This document shows positions 10,840 through 23,558 of a stretch of 64,000 bases of DNA, one piece after another. Origin of the DNA: Corydoras sp. C115 (taxonomy: Eukaryota > Chordata > Actinopteri > Siluriformes > Callichthyidae); the NCBI GenBank assembly GCA_019802505.1, contig JAFMOC010000007.1:1-64000 (forward strand), read 5' to 3'. The notes beneath the pieces are model-generated. The model was not told the origin of the DNA. It saw only the letters and a list, made by a program, of their open reading frames with translations, and ran no database searches. Numbering within the stretch: the stretch's first letter is position 1; the number at the start of each line of letters is the position of its first letter. Both the position numbers and the translations under genes were made by a program.

Positions 10840-11740
10840 TTATTTTTGGGCAGGGGCTCTCTTGCAATGAGAAATGTGAATCCAAGTGTCCCTCTCAGCG
10901 ATTTTACAGCAGTGTGGGTTGTCAGGAAGACCTGGAATGGTCCTTGCCAATGATCAGCTTTCCTTCACTCGCCTGTGCACATCAGATAAAAGAGAACAAA
11001 GTGTTGCACAATACCTTTGCATGTGATCATATTCTGTAGTAAGTGTGTCCTTTTTCGTGGTACACCCTATGTTGGGTGGTCTGCCGAAAAGTATTTCAAA
11101 GGGAGACAATTTGGTTCTGCTAGACACTTTCTGTCTCAAATGCATACACACCAAAGGGAGGGCTTCTAACCAATTTAGCCTTGTTTCTGACATGGTTTTT
11201 TGACAATTTTGATGGAACTCTCTCCATCGAGCCTGCACTTTGTGGGTTATAGGCACAGTGTTTGTGCAGGGGCATGCCAACTACTTGTCTAATATTGTCT
11301 AGAACCTTACTTACAAATGCAGGTCCACTGACAGAGGAAATTTTCCTCGGAATGCCAAATCTGGGGATAATTTCGCATAATAGGCTACAGTCAATGAGTC
11401 CTGTTTAGATGTAGAGTAAGTCTCCACTCACTTGGAGAACATGATCACAAGCACTTATTTATTTTTTTTGGCGTGGCATTAATTCAATAAAGTCTATTTG
11501 TAGGTGATCAAACTGCTTACCAGGTTCTGGATGCCCATGCATGTGTTTAAAAGGAACCGCCTGTTTTGCATTTGATTTTAAGCAGGTAAGACACTTCTTT
11601 GTGAAAATTTGGGCACACGTGGTGAAACCAACAGTAAACCAATTTCGATTTAATGCTCCTATCACACCCCCTTCAAACAATGGTCTACCCCATGGGCCAT
11701 TTTCGCAAAATATGGGAAACAGGAGGAGGGTAAACATGGT
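10840..11740 (-). pseudogene. ERV integrase remnant
   Basis: Three consecutive parts are visible in minus-strand order. Around 11620-11500 there is a zinc-binding region (CLTCLKSNAKQ) followed by the start of the catalytic core (HLQIDFIELMP). Around 11280-10960 there is a later core part with TKLSPFEILFGRPP. Around 10950-10850 there is a C-terminal module, HWQGPFQVFLTTHTAVK, of the GPY/F type seen in gammaretrovirus-like integrases. Stops and frameshifts separate the parts, so no active enzyme is expected. Confidence 0.82.
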
Positions 11741-11869
11741 TTACCATCTGGGCCTGTTGAAATGGTACCATTAAAGGCACAACTGGCTGCGCCATTGTTT
11801 AACGTCCCTGGCTTAACGGGAGTGTTGAATATCAGGGAGTGTTGACTGTTATGCTAGGTGGTTCCAAAA

Positions 11870-12300
11870 TTAAAGCCTGGACACAAGGAGCATGCACAGA
11901 GGGTTGTAGAGAGGCTGCTTTAGCAGCAGCGTCAGCAAGGGTGTTACCCTTTGCTTCTGTAGTGCTAGGACGCTTTTGTGCCTGGACATGAAATCACATG
12001 CAATCGACCTGAAATCACAGTGGCACACATAGTAACAACAGTAAAACCCAGTTCGTGTGGTTCCAGTGGAATCCTTGTGACTGGAACCGTCTACAAAAAG
12101 AACAAAATCAGGATTTGTTAACGTGAGGTCATCACGTGGTGTGCAAACAAGATCCAGAACATGCAGACAGTCGTGGGGATCACCATCTTCCTCTGTGTGC
12201 AAGGGGGTGGCAGGGTTGAGTTTGGCATCTCAATTAGTATGATATGATATTTTAACCATCTGACAGCAATGAGATGTGATATTTGTTTTTCATTTAGGAT
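11870..12300 (-). pseudogene. ERV RNase H remnant
   Basis: An open stretch carries LFVDGSSHKDSTG, the first catalytic-Asp motif of retroviral RNase H. It is preceded in another frame by VRWLKYHIILIEMPNSTLP, the usual linker from the RT connection domain. The reading frame changes between them. Downstream catalytic residues are not clear. Confidence 0.75.
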
Positions 12301-12419
12301 CATTGAAACTGCTTGTGGAACTGGAGAATTTTGCAGAGCAACATTTTACTTACAAAAGGCGGTTGATTTTGGTGTCATGCATTCTGTACTTAGTGACTTT
12401 CCGTTTTCACTAAGGGCAT

Positions 12420-12806
12420 TGTTAGGATCTTTTGATTTTGAAAAAGGCAGAAAGAACGAGCTGATGCAAAATGGTCGCCTCAACTCATTTATTGAGGACA
12501 AAGAGAATACTTCATGGACACCTCCAGTAACTCACGCTGGCCAGCGGTCTTCCTCCTCAGCGTTCTGATGCTGTCTCCCTCCCATCTGAGTGAAAGTGCC
12601 CCCCTTGTGTTTACCTCGGGGTATATGCGTTACGTCTAGATCCCGCCCCTTAACTGCTTTAAGCCAATCACAAACTACCGCCCTAGGTTTTAAATCAGCC
12701 AATCCCAGCCCAGTAACTCCTAGTGGCGGGAAATTCAAGGTCCTTTGTTTATCTTTCGGCCATATTGGAATTCTCATAATGTATAAGGAATTTCAAATTC
12801 CTGACA
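12420..12806 (-). repeat. 3' LTR of nested element
   Basis: Plus strand TGTTAGGATCTTTTGATTTT to AAATTCCTGACA, 387 bp. Nearly identical to 17073-17459. Confidence 0.95.
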
Positions 12807-13339
12807 ATCCCCCCTATGGGAGCACCTACATGCTCCCATAAATAAATTTTAAATTAAAAGCCATAAATTCTAAGCCAAACGTTACACATTACTATTTCTA
12901 AAAATTTTGCATGTTATCACAACTCAATTAACCCAAATCCAAACGCAACTAACTTCCAATACGACTTTCACAAGTTCACACAACTGAATGCTGAGGAGGC
13001 AGAGCGCTAATTAAACTACCCACCTCTAACTAAAACCCTTCTTGAAGGTGCCCAACACATTACATGGCCTTATAGGCTGAAAACACAATTCTAAAACAAA
13101 CATCTACACAACATGACACAGACAAGGTAATACATGACACTAAACCAACACGCGAACATAACCAAGCATAACTAAGAATACAAACAGATGACACTGACGA
13201 GGTATACATATTCGAGGACAAGACAAGGCATACATAATTGCAAACGGACTGTGCTAAATGAGGGGCGGGGCTACCCCTGGAGGCACCGCCCCTCCATGAC
13301 CAACCATAACAAATGGTGTGTTACTGTCTCTTAGTTTTC
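12807..13339 (-). other. Nested-element interior, unassigned
   Basis: A-rich and C-rich sequence with no gene seen. It includes the polypurine tract next to the LTR and a GC-rich inverted stretch near 13260-13300 (GGGGCGGGGC and CCGCCCCTCC). Confidence 0.45.
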
Positions 13340-13730
13340 TAGCTTTAGACAAGGTAAATGCTGATGTCAAGGAAGCTACTACTCCATTTGAGGTGTTAAT
13401 GATCAAAGGGTGACATTACAATGTGGGCTCTACAGCTTTTGCTAACGCAGCTAGATGTTTAGTGCATTGTGGTTGTCCTCGTACCACAGGATCCAATTTT
13501 GAGCTATGAAATTGCAAATTTTTTATTTTATTTTTTTCACAACTACTCCCCCCTTTCTGGAAAAGAACAGCATTAACAATGCCTTCTTTTACAGAAACAT
13601 CTAGGTAAAAGGGTTTTGTGTAACCAGGGGACTGAAGGTTTTCAGCGTGTGCTAAACTTTGTTTAACCTCAGTAAAATATTGCTCTAATTTTGGGTCCCA
13701 TTGTTTATATGGCAAACTACAAATTTCCAC
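13340..13730 (-). pseudogene. Pol connection-domain fragment in nested element
   Basis: Minus-strand open stretch with PGYTKPFYLDVSVKEGIVNA, FQKGG and KLDPVVRGQPQCTKHLAALA. This is the pattern of the RT-RNase H connection domain in gammaretrovirus-like pol. It ends at a stop, with weaker similarity a little further. It is the only pol piece recognised in the nested element and lies about 530 bp from its 3' LTR, so RNase H, integrase and env are deleted. Confidence 0.75.
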
Positions 13731-16700
13731 ATCAACTAACTGCCCTTCACATGCGTTCCCTACCTGCTATCCCCATTACATTTCTGTTGCTTCCAGCCAT
13801 AAGTCACCACACTTTCTAAAAGATTCACCATGTCTATATCTACTCTTATCAGCTCTCTTAAGAGCTGGCAAGGATGTTAAACTATAAGTTACTGGGTATA
13901 TCCTTAAGTAGATCCCATACATCCTCTTTTATGCTAAAAATGGTGTTTTCTGTCTTTCCTTTTAACCCTATTCCGCTATTTCAATCAATATTCACCTCAT
14001 TTTACCTTCTAATCTAGCTATTACCCCTACTTCACCCAAACAGAGCATCTTACCTGCTGTCAGTTAATGGTGGCAATTTAGTCAGATATGCCCTCTTTAT
14101 GGCTTCATGGCTGGTAAACCTTTCGCCCAATCTGTATACGAATTGCATGCTATTGACCATTTCTCCCCTACTGTCCAGTGTACATGTATTATTATTAACC
14201 AAGGTGCTGTAATATGTTAACTAATTGCCTTCAACAGCTTTACCCCGTCCAACATGGAGTTCAAGTCCACACTTGCAGTACCTTAATTGATATAATTTAT
14301 CAGTCAAGCTTCTACCTTCTCAGGCGGACTGAAAACTATATCAATGGTAACTTTCAATTGTGTCCTTCTGATAAACTCCTCTATCCCAAATATACTACTC
14401 AACTCTAGGTTCTAGCAACCAAATATATTACCATGTGGGGTCGTAGCATGAGTATCAATCACATGGCTCTATATTAGAGCTGAGGATTCATATAATTATG
14501 TAGTTTAATGACTATTCTATACCACTTACCAAAATATCTGATCCAGTTTACAAATGTCGTCACATTTGTCTGAATCAGCAGTAATATAGGCCTAATATAT
14601 TATCTGGGATCCCAACATTAAAATACCTAAAAATAATAAAAAATAAACCTCATTTCTGGTTACATAATTATTGCTGGCATGCACTTCCTCTGACACACAT
14701 AGCACAAAGTATTAAGTGTGTGGAGGAGAGGTGTCACTCCAAACCCTATAAACCCAACGCTCAATGTAAAATTGTGTCCAGTGTGTTGTGATGACGAATC
14801 TGGCTGCTGAACCACTGAAGCACCTGTGTGAGAAATTAAAACATGGCATGACTTCATTTTGAAATTTAAATACGCTCAATACAAAGGCTTTTAATATTTT
14901 ATGGAAAAACAGCAATTTTAATTACAAAGATGTGCTGCTACAAATAATCATTTAATCACTTAAATCAAATCAAAACAGTCGTTATCTTAAAGGTGGTATT
15001 TTCTGATGTTTGATTATTGGTACAAGAGCTGAACTCAGAGCCATATGCAAAAACTTTTGGAAGGAAAGATGGTGGTAACCAGAAGTAAGATTTGGCCCAG
15101 GCACTGCTGCATTAACAAATCACTGTTAAACACCTGTACCATCACCCTGCAGCTTTAATGTGACCTGTACAATCTAGAGTAATTATTAAACCTGTTTGTT
15201 TTACAAATGATCTACACATGTGACTGTTATTGTACAAGAGTAAAGAACAGCTAGTGGGGTGAAACCCAGGGATAAGTTATGGGTCATTTATATAAAAAAC
15301 AAATCTTATCATTAACTGAAAATTCACTAAAACTAGTTTTACTTTTAATTTTACTAAAGCACTTAATTTTATAATAATTCACTTAACACTTGTACAAGTT
15401 TCACTATTTGGTTTTAGTTATACATGTACAGAAGTGTGAACTGCAAACTTAAATTTATATTTTCATTATTATATTATTGTTATATTTACTTTTTCTCACT
15501 TATACATGGTGGATGGCAAAGTAAGAATTACATTGCCCCAAGAAAAACATTTCTATATGTGCATATGACAATGAGCTTTGAGTTCTTGTAATTAAAACAC
15601 CACGACCTAAGAAATTAGTTGGACAATTTGGAGAATATAGAAAGTAATGGATTAATTGCACTGTGTTCCCTGAAGCAGTGGCCCAGTGTTAATTAAAAAA
15701 TCAAATTGTTCACCACCTGCACCACTGGTAACAATTGGTGCTTGGATAATTTCTCAACCTGTGAAGGACTCATGACTAATTTGGAAGGTGAGTTGGAGGT
15801 ATTTCATTAAAACCTTACTGGTTGGGCACAGACTGTCTACTGGGATATGGCCCAGTGATCTATTGGCGCCATCTACTGGTGTACCCTGTAATGACACCCA
15901 ACACAGGTAACTTAAGGTGAGTGAAGGGCTGCAAGCATTGCATTGACCATATGCTATGTGGGAGGAGCTATACGTGAGGTTGTGGCGGCCATTTTAAATC
16001 CTTTGTTCCAACTCAACTCTACCATGCTGCCAAAATATTAGCCTTTGGCTAGGTGTGTGCTAGTTGTCCTGAAGTAAGTCAGCCATTTTAATTAAGTTAA
16101 TTTGGGTTGTATAACACACAAGCAGAACACAACTATTACTTACCGAGCTAAACACTTACTTACCAGCTAAATTACTTACCACAAAATGAACTCTTCCCAG
16201 CCATTTCTCAAATAAAACATCAAGCACAAAACAGAACTTTACCTTTTGAGCTGATTTCAACCCCCAGCGTGCACACACGTGTTGCTGCTCCACACAAGAC
16301 AAGACAAACACACGACAAACACACATACAAGGTTCCCTGATATTTGCACCGGAGAAATTTTGAATTTAGCAACAATTTGGAAATTTACCCTGCTAATCAG
16401 GCACGACGGGACCCTCGGCCTCTCTCTCAATCGTTCTGATCAATAATCAGTTATTTCCCCAACCATTGGATACGAAAACAGTCGCCTACCCCGTTGGGGA
16501 ACGTCCCGATACTTTATTTTATAATTACTGGTCTGAAACCCTGTTTCACGACTCCAGTTATTCCTAAAAAAGCGCCTAGAACCCTCTATTTATAAAACGC
16601 TTACTACCCCGAATGTAGATATGGGCCCTCTCACCAACTTTACCACACATTCGTACGTTCTCATATACCGGTTCTATCCCAAAACAAAAACGCTTTATTC

Positions 16701-17072
16701 ACCCAAATGTGAGGCATGGGCCCTCTTCACCAACTTTGCCACACTTTTCACACGTTCCTCTTAAATATAACTCAAACTACATTTTTATACTCGAGCATAA
16801 ACTTCGGTGCCGATATCAGGAATGGTACCAAATAAATCTACCTTCCAGTGTCCATGAAGAATTCTGATTACTGTAACAATTTATAACACTTACGGCCCCG
16901 GCATTCACACATACTCATTAAAACTAAATATTGAATGCAGCTAAATATGCAGTAAATCTGCTTACCTTCGGCGCGCCAATAATGAGTATACATGAAATCA
17001 GGAGTCCAGGTCCAGTACCAAAATTATTATTGTTCTTCTGCCTATTTTCAAAACCATCCTCGTGCTACCATT
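13731..17072 (-). other. Nested-element interior and leader, mostly non-coding
   Basis: No convincing ORF. 16600-16770 contains a partial tandem repeat (ATGGGCCCTCTCACCAAC and ATGGGCCCTCTTCACCAAC). The last 20 bases before the LTR at 17073 hold the putative primer-binding site. Confidence 0.5.
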
Positions 17073-17459
17073 TGTTAGGATCTTTTGATTTTGAAAAAGG
17101 CAGAAAGAACGAGCTGATGCAAAATGGTCGCCTCAACTCATTTATTGAGGACAAAGAGAATACTTCATGGACACCTCCAGTAACTCACGCTGGCCAGCGG
17201 TCTTCCTCCTCAGCGTTCTGATGCTGTCTCCCTCCCGTCTGAGTGAAAGTGCCCCCCTTGTGTTTACCTCGGGGTGTATGCGTTACGTCTAGATCCCGCC
17301 CCTTAACTGCTTTAAGCCAATCACAAACTACCGCCCTAGGTTTTAAATCAGCCAATCCCAGCCCAGTAACTCCTAGTGGCGGGAAATCCAAGGTCCTTTG
17401 TTTATCTTTCGGCCATATTGGAATTCACATAATGTATAAGGAATTTAAAATTCCTGACA
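17073..17459 (-). repeat. 5' LTR of nested element
   Basis: 387 bp, partner of 12420-12806. Flanked on the right by GCAT. Confidence 0.95.
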
Positions 17460-18090
17460 GCATGACCTAAATAAACCACAGTAGGCTGTACAAACTGAAT
17501 CTTGTCTCTTGACACCTTGTGAAAATTCTGAGCCAAGAAATGAAGTAAAGCCAACATGTCAGATATACATGTATTCTGATCAGGAGGACAAACCAACAGA
17601 TCATCAACATATTGTAGTAATGCACTCCTGTAGTAATGTTTCCTGGAAAAACAAAATTGGAGAGGTTATTTTTCATTGCTGCATTGAAAAACGATGGTGA
17701 TTCAGCATAATCCTGTAGAACACGTGTGAAAGTTTTCCCATGAAAAATAGCGTTAACAGAAAACCATTAGAAATCATTAACAGAAAACCATTTAGTTCCC
17801 TCTGGAACTTGTGTGAGTATCGTGTGAGGGTCTGTAACCTCAGGTGCACAGAGGTGTATGGCTTGATTTACTGCTTGCAAGTCTTTTACAAAACGCCCCT
17901 TTTGGGGAGCCCCTGGGGCACAGGCCTTTTTCACAGGCCAAATAGGAGATCTGCATGGAGAGTCAGGACACTCGACAATAATGCCTCTCTCTAGAAAAAC
18001 TATTAAACACCGGTGTAATTCCATGAATTGCTTTTTTAAAAAATTTATTTATTGAATATTGAGTAACATATTCGAAAATCAACTTTTGGT
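17460..18090 (-). pseudogene. ERV reverse transcriptase remnant
   Basis: Minus-strand parts in order are: LERGIIVECPDSPCRSPIWP followed by VKK; RFVKDLQAVNQAIHL (fingers) and WFSVNDF (palm) at about 18024-17767; and the catalytic YVDD motif, then LLVCPPDQNTCISDM, at about 17620-17560. Frameshifts separate these blocks. The nested LTR element interrupts the gene just after VVYLGH. This is a gammaretrovirus-type RT pattern, and it is defective. Confidence 0.88.
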
Positions 18091-18214
18091 TTTCTAATTT
18101 GGAATAATATAACTAATTTGGGATAATAACTAATTCGGGAGCTCCATTCATAAGGCCAACATAATATTTTCCTTGGCCCATAGCCATGGTTCAACAGAGT
18201 CCTATGGACATGGG

Positions 18215-18565
18215 TCAAGTGCATGCATGGTCATGACCAGGTTTGGTAACATACAGACGTCTGAAGTTGCAGTGAACAAACGCAAAATCTGCAACCTGTG
18301 TACCTTTTAGATGAGAACAATATTCCCATTCATCGCAAGAAGTGGGTTTCCACTCAGATTGAATTTGACAGTCAGAGATAAATGCGGAAATATCTCTCCG
18401 CTGAGCACGTGACGGTTTTGCAATTGAGATATGCGGTATGATGCCATAAAAATGTTTTTTTAGCTGAGGAGGTGTCAGAATTACAGACCATCCCACCCAC
18501 TTTGTCCCCACATAACAGTACTGAAGTAATAATTTGGTTATGGAGTCAGCTTGAAACTTGGACAA
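18215..18565 (-). pseudogene. ERV pol segment between protease and RT
   Basis: 116-codon minus-strand ORF with PHISIAKPSRAQRRDISAFI. Its position between the protease motif and RT, and the phrase PHISxAKP, fit the linker seen in some fish gamma/epsilon-like pol proteins. That family match is from memory and is moderately uncertain. Confidence 0.5.
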
Positions 18566-18869
18566 ATGTCCACTTCACTGGATTAATCTAGGACACCAGC
18601 AGTGCAGTGGATGTTATCTAAATTCTGCACATTTATTACTACAAATCCAAAACCTGCCCTTAATAAAGATAACAAGTACACCCAGAAAGACAGGGGTTCT
18701 AAATGCCATTCCAAATCATACGCAAAATTTAGAACCGAAACTTCAATTCCCCTGTCCAAACAAACCAGTGAAATGCCAAACTTACACCTTCAATCTCTAG
18801 CTAGAAGCTTAACAGGACAGCATCAATAGAAAAGGAAAAGTGAAACAGAAAGATAATGCCTCAGTGCTG

Positions 18870-19000
18870 CGTTCCATCATAGGAATGCACCTGCTCCTAC
18901 TATAACAGCAGTTTTACCAAAAAGGTTCTTTAAGACTGAAAGTCCTGCACCACTATTAACTAGAAAAGTAACAAGTTGACCTCTAACCATAACATCTACA
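18870..19000 (-). pseudogene. ERV aspartic protease remnant
   Basis: Minus-strand frame gives TFLVNSGAGLSVL (active-site codons at 18943-18960). The retroviral protease motif is LVDTGA; here the catalytic Asp reads Asn and Thr reads Ser, so it would be inactive. Confidence 0.6.
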
Positions 19001-19099
19001 GTTGGCATAGTCATAGTTGGCATAGTTTTAATTTTAGCATAGATAAATTTAGAACAGTCTTACCAGTTAGGGTGTCTATGTGTTGTGTGTTGGAGATTT

Positions 19100-19200
19100 C
19101 CTGTTTGTTTCACGCGGTCTCCTCCACCTCAAATTGTAAATCTTTTGGTCTTCTCCAAGACAGTGGGCAGCAATATAGTCCTTTTTCGTTACAGGTGTAA
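19100..19200 (-). pseudogene. ERV nucleocapsid zinc-knuckle remnant
   Basis: Minus-strand frame CYTCNEKGLYCCPLS resembles the CCHC knuckle (C-x2-C-x3-G-H-x4-C), with the His replaced. Its place between gag and protease fits nucleocapsid. Confidence 0.55.
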
Positions 19201-19267
19201 CATATGTATGTGGAATAGTCCCTTCTGTCACTTTGGTTGAAACCTCTTCAACCAAATGTGAGTCCAT

Positions 19268-19664
19268 TAGGGGGCGTCCTGCAGGACCGCCTTGTCAGGT
19301 TCCATACAGTATTAGTCAGCAGAGCCATGGATGAAGATCTCCAGGAAGCCAGTCACACCTCAAAAGAAACAGACAAGGAAGGCAGTTAAAGCTAATAATA
19401 AAGCACGGCATTTAATTAATAAGTAATTAATTGACACAGTGCAGCATGTGACTCCGGCATCACTGACTAGAGCAGCATAACTAAAAGAGGCAGATACTGC
19501 AGACTCTACATAGTTGAGATGGTGCCCCAGAACAGCATCATTTCAGCGCCACACCCCCCCCCCATTAATGATGAGGTGGGTGAAGAGGTGAAACGACAGC
19601 ATACACTGATCAGAGATTACCCCCCCAACACAGCCAAGTCTGAGATCTACATCATTATCTACAG
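19268..19664 (-). other. ERV gag/LINE flank, unassigned
   Basis: No ORF recognised. Contains a C10 run at 19552 and lies between the gag remnant and the L2 3' end. Confidence 0.4.
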
Positions 19665-22075
19665 GGGATTAATTAAACGCCAGATTAAATAAATGTGTTT
19701 TTAACTTATTTTTAAAGATTAATAGTGATTCAGAATCACAAACAGTAACTGGAAGGCTATTCCAAAGTTGAGGAGCCTTGTGGGAGAACGCTCTTCCACC
19801 AGCAGTAATTTTATTTATTCTAGGAGCTAAGAGTAGACCAGCACCTTGAGATCGGAGCTCACGTGTTGGCTTGTATGATTGAATCAGCTCACTCAGATAC
19901 TGTGGAGCCTGGTTATGTAAAATTTTATATGTTATTAATAAAATTTTGTACTCGATACGAAACTTAACTGGTAGCCAGTGCAAGTTTGATAACACAGGAC
20001 TGATATGATCAAACTTTCGTGTTTTAGTTAAAACTCTAGCTGCAGCATTCTGCACAAGTTGTAATTTATGTAATGATTTATTAGAACATCCTGTCAGAAG
20101 TGAATTACAATAATCTAACCTTGAGGTAATACATTTTTCTGAATTAGTTTTTCTGCATCTTGGAGGGAGAGGATGTTTCGTAGCTTCGAAATGTTACGAA
20201 GGTGAAAAAATGCAATTCTAGTAATATTGCTAATGTGCTTTGTAAAGGAGAGATCTGAATCAATAATGACACCGAGATTATTTACAGATGAGCTGGGTCT
20301 AATTAAAGAGTTATCAAGGTTTAACATAGTGTTAGAAGCTTTATTAATTTTGTCCTTGGATCCAACTATCAGAAACTCTGTTTTATCAGAATTTAGCTGT
20401 AGGAAGTTTTTTGACATCCATATTTGAATATCTTGGATGCAGTCCTCGAGCTTAGTGACTGAACAACCATCATTAGGGTTAGCTGAAACATATAACTGTG
20501 TATCATCTGCGTATGAGTGGAAACTGATTCCATTTTTATGAATAATTGATCCCAATGGAAGCATACAGTATATAATGCAAATAGGAGTGGGCCCAGAACT
20601 GACCCTTGTGGGACGCCATATTTAACTTTAGCAAGATCAGAATATTGGTTGTTAACACAGGTGAATTGATATCGATCGGTCAGGTAGGATTTAAACCACT
20701 GGAGTGCAGATCCTGTAACACCCACAATGTTTTCTAATCTATCAACTAAGATGTTATGGTCTATAGTGTCAAAGGCTGAACTAAGATCTAATAATACAAG
20801 AAAAGAGATTTGGTTATTATCCAAGGACATTAATAAGTCATTAACGACTTTAATTAAGGCTGTCTCAGTGCTATGATGAGACCTAAAACCTGACTGAAAA
20901 ACTTCATGAACATTATTAGCTAGAAGATGGCGATTCAGCTGGTTGAACACTATTTTTTCTAGGATTTTAGAGACAAAAGGAAGGTTTGATATTGGTCTAT
21001 AGTTGGACAGTATTAGAGGATCTAAATTAGGTTTTTCAAGTAATGGTTTAATGACTGCACACTTCAGATTTTTGGGGACATAACCTATTTTAAGTGATGA
21101 ATTTATAATGTTTATAAAAGGCTCTGTAATATTTGGTAGGAGGTCTTTAAGCAGGTTTGTAGGTATTGGGTCTAACATACAGGATGTTGTCTTTGATTGT
21201 GTAATTAATGAGACAAGCTCTTTTTTAGATATGGGGTTAAAGGTATTTAACTCTTGTACTATATTATTTTCTCTACCACTAGATTTTTCAGAAATCATTG
21301 AGGGTTGATTGGTTACGCTATACAATGCATTAGATGATTTAAGTCTTATGTTTTCAATTTTGTCACTAAAGAAATTCATGAAATCATTGCTGCTGAACTG
21401 TGAGTGAATCTGTGATTCTGATTCAGTAGCACTTCGAGTTAATTTGGCAAAGGTACTAAAGAGGAATCTTTGGTTGTTTTTGTTGTTCTCTATTAATTCA
21501 GAATAATATTTAGTCTTCGCTGCATTGAGTGCATGTTTGTACTTAGTCATACTGTCCTTCCATGCAACCCTAAATACCTCTAATTTAGTTTGTCTCCATT
21601 TAGGCTCCATGGTTCTAGTGGCTTGTTTTAGGGCGCGTGTTTGATCATTAAACCATGGAACGAGTCTTTTATCTTTAATCCTTTTTAGTTTAAGTGGAGC
21701 GACACTGTCTAAGGTTGCAGAAAACACGTGTTTAAGGTATTCCGCTGTGTTTTCAAGTTCATCGGGTCCTGATGCTGGTTTAATGTTTAATTCGGGTAAA
21801 TGTTGTAGGAATGACACAGCAGTAGAGGGAATGATTGTACGCTTCATGTCATATTGCGTTTTAATGACTGGATCAATATCAATTTCTAAATCGTAGGTTA
21901 TCAAATAGTGATCGGAGATGACCTCACATAGTGGAACAATAGTTAAATTATTAATGTTAATACCATGTGATAAAACTAAGTCTAATGTATGTTTACAGCG
22001 ATGTGTTATACCAACTACACTTTGAGTAATGCCCATGGAATCTAGGATGGAGTCAAAGGCTAATTTAAAACCCGC
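19665..22075 (-). mobile_element. L2-type LINE, 5' truncated
   Basis: Minus-strand ORF fragments (22036-20393, 20564-20115, 20055-19669) encode, in order, the endonuclease end (HTLDLVLSHGININNL), reverse transcriptase (LSNYRPISNLPFVSKILEKI, FLVLLDLSSAFDTIDHNIL, YGVPQGSVLGPLLFALYT, then YADDTQLYVS after a frameshift) and the L2-type C-terminus (MQNAAARVLTKTRKFDHISP, LHWLPV, LWNSLPVT). The apurinic endonuclease N-terminus is missing. The frame is broken at about 20560 and 20115. It lies in the gag region of the ERV, so it inserted after the ERV. Confidence 0.92.
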
Positions 22076-22199
22076 TGTTTATGGCGTGCAGTTGTTCAAG
22101 GTCATACATATAGTCAGTTACAGATTGTTCATCTCTCTGTTTACACATAGAGAGTTTTCCCAGATCAAGACAGACTGGAAAAGCAGTCTCAATACACGT

Positions 22200-22760
22200 C
22201 TACAGTACTTGCACAGTTAGTTGATACTGCGAGCCTGCATTTGGCTCATATATGAGATCTCCAGTAAGCGGGAGATTTTCCTGAACTTCAGTCCTTTTCA
22301 GTTTCAATTTATATGCACATGCACGTGCCAGTTCATTCACAGATGGTTTCCAGCCTGTCACAAATAATCTGAGAGACACCACAAATTTTTCCTTCCCCCT
22401 TCTGAGATAAGTGGCAGGTCCTCACAAGCGTTCTTTGTCATCCATAGTCCATGGTCTGAAAACCAATGTTGGTCCTTCTGGTCCCATCACCTGGATACTG
22501 GGCATTTTCACTTTCTTTTTCTTTTGTCATGTTGAGCAACAGGCAGGAGGTTTCTCATCCTCTCCAATGTACTCCCAGTCCTCATCAGGGTCATCTTCAG
22601 TATCCTCTTTCTTTTTCTGGGGTTTTGGTCCGAACTTTTGTTTCAGGCAAACAGCAGGAGGTGCGCTGGATCGTGGATCTTTGGCTGGGTTGTACGGGGT
22701 GGATGTGCTTGGCCTTCTGGAGGTTGTGCAGGTGGAGGAGGAGGCGACGTGAAACATCCA
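22200..22760 (-). pseudogene. ERV gag remnant
   Basis: Two minus-strand ORFs, 22757-22527 (Pro/Ser-rich then acidic: KKKEDTEDDPDEDWEYIGED) and 22382-22200, lie where gag is expected, upstream of the zinc knuckle. A Pro-rich plus acidic linker is common between matrix and capsid. No strong domain match; assigned by position. Confidence 0.55.
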
Positions 22761-23540
22761 GGGACTCCATCTGTAAATTTAAAAACTGACCACAGGTTAC
22801 TTATTTCACTACAGTGTTTTTGTTTTTACATGCCTAAATCTTTTGATTGTCAAACTCTTTTTGCGCTGTCTGTCTCCATTTTCCATAAGCATGTCAGTTT
22901 GGCTGCCATGGAAAATGTTCAGGTTTCAGTTTTAGCTTTTTTCTTTAATCATTTCAGCTTTATCAAACTTTATGCTACTATTTTTGCAGTTATTTATTAA
23001 AAATTACTAACTCTTCTATATTTAAGGTTCCCTTGGGCGGGAAGTAACAATATTTTACCCATTTACCAATTTGGATCTATCAGGGTGTTCCTTAATTATT
23101 ATATCTATGATCGGTCCCCAGGAATAACATCACAGTGAACTGCTGGCTCTAGGAAAACCAACACTTGTGCTTTAGAAATTTCTGACCCATTGGTGACTTC
23201 CGAAAATATCGATACGCATCTAATTTACAGCTTAAAATTTATTATTGGCATACACAGTCCAATAGGCAAATGCAAAACACTCTGAAACGTTCTAGTGCAC
23301 TATTACGTCTATACACACAGTTAAGACGTTTTACTGTTGGCATACATAGTCCAACAGTACATGTATCTAATTTTTTACTCACCGTTAGTCTGTCACATGT
23401 CCACCTTAGGTTCTTTTGAAACAGTGATTCCACCGTGAGAAGGAAGAAGTCCTCCACTCCTAAATCAGGAGATGAGACGCAGTGGTGGCCAGTCCCATTT
23501 GCTCTCTTGGAGGCTTCTCTTCTTCCTAGTCAGTGGAATC
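22761..23540 (-). other. ERV 5' leader / gag start region
   Basis: No convincing gene. A near-repeat of TTGGCATACACAGTCCAAT and TTGGCATACATAGTCCAAC lies about 90 bp apart at 23245 and 23337. Confidence 0.4.
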
Positions 23541-23558
23541 CTGTTCGTGACACCAAAT
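23541..23558 (-). other. Putative ERV primer-binding site
   Basis: On the minus strand TTTGGTGTCACGAACAGGAT starts within 3 bases of the 5' LTR and begins with the TGG complementary to a tRNA CCA end. I do not assign the tRNA. Confidence 0.6.

Larger units (their letters stand above)
12420..17459 (-). mobile_element. Younger LTR retroelement nested in ERV pol
   Basis: Paired 387-bp LTRs (12420-12806 and 17073-17459) differ at about five positions. Both ends are flanked by GCAT (12416-12419 and 17460-17463), a 4-bp target duplication. On the minus strand a primer-site-like TGGTAGCACGAGGATGG lies just inside the 5' LTR, and a G-rich tract (ATAGGGGGGAT) lies next to the 3' LTR. The interior keeps one pol fragment at 13340-13730; gag, integrase and env are not recognisable. 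It sits within the RT region of the outer element, and coding similarity resumes on both sides. Confidence 0.9.

Noticed and set aside
13340..13730. Pol connection fragment as a part of the outer ERV
   Set aside because: It lies between paired LTRs flanked by GCAT, and outer-ERV similarity resumes on both sides, so it belongs to the nested element.
22411..23000. Plus-strand ORFs of about 110-120 codons
   Set aside because: They overlap the minus-strand gag remnant, show no family features and are broken by stops.
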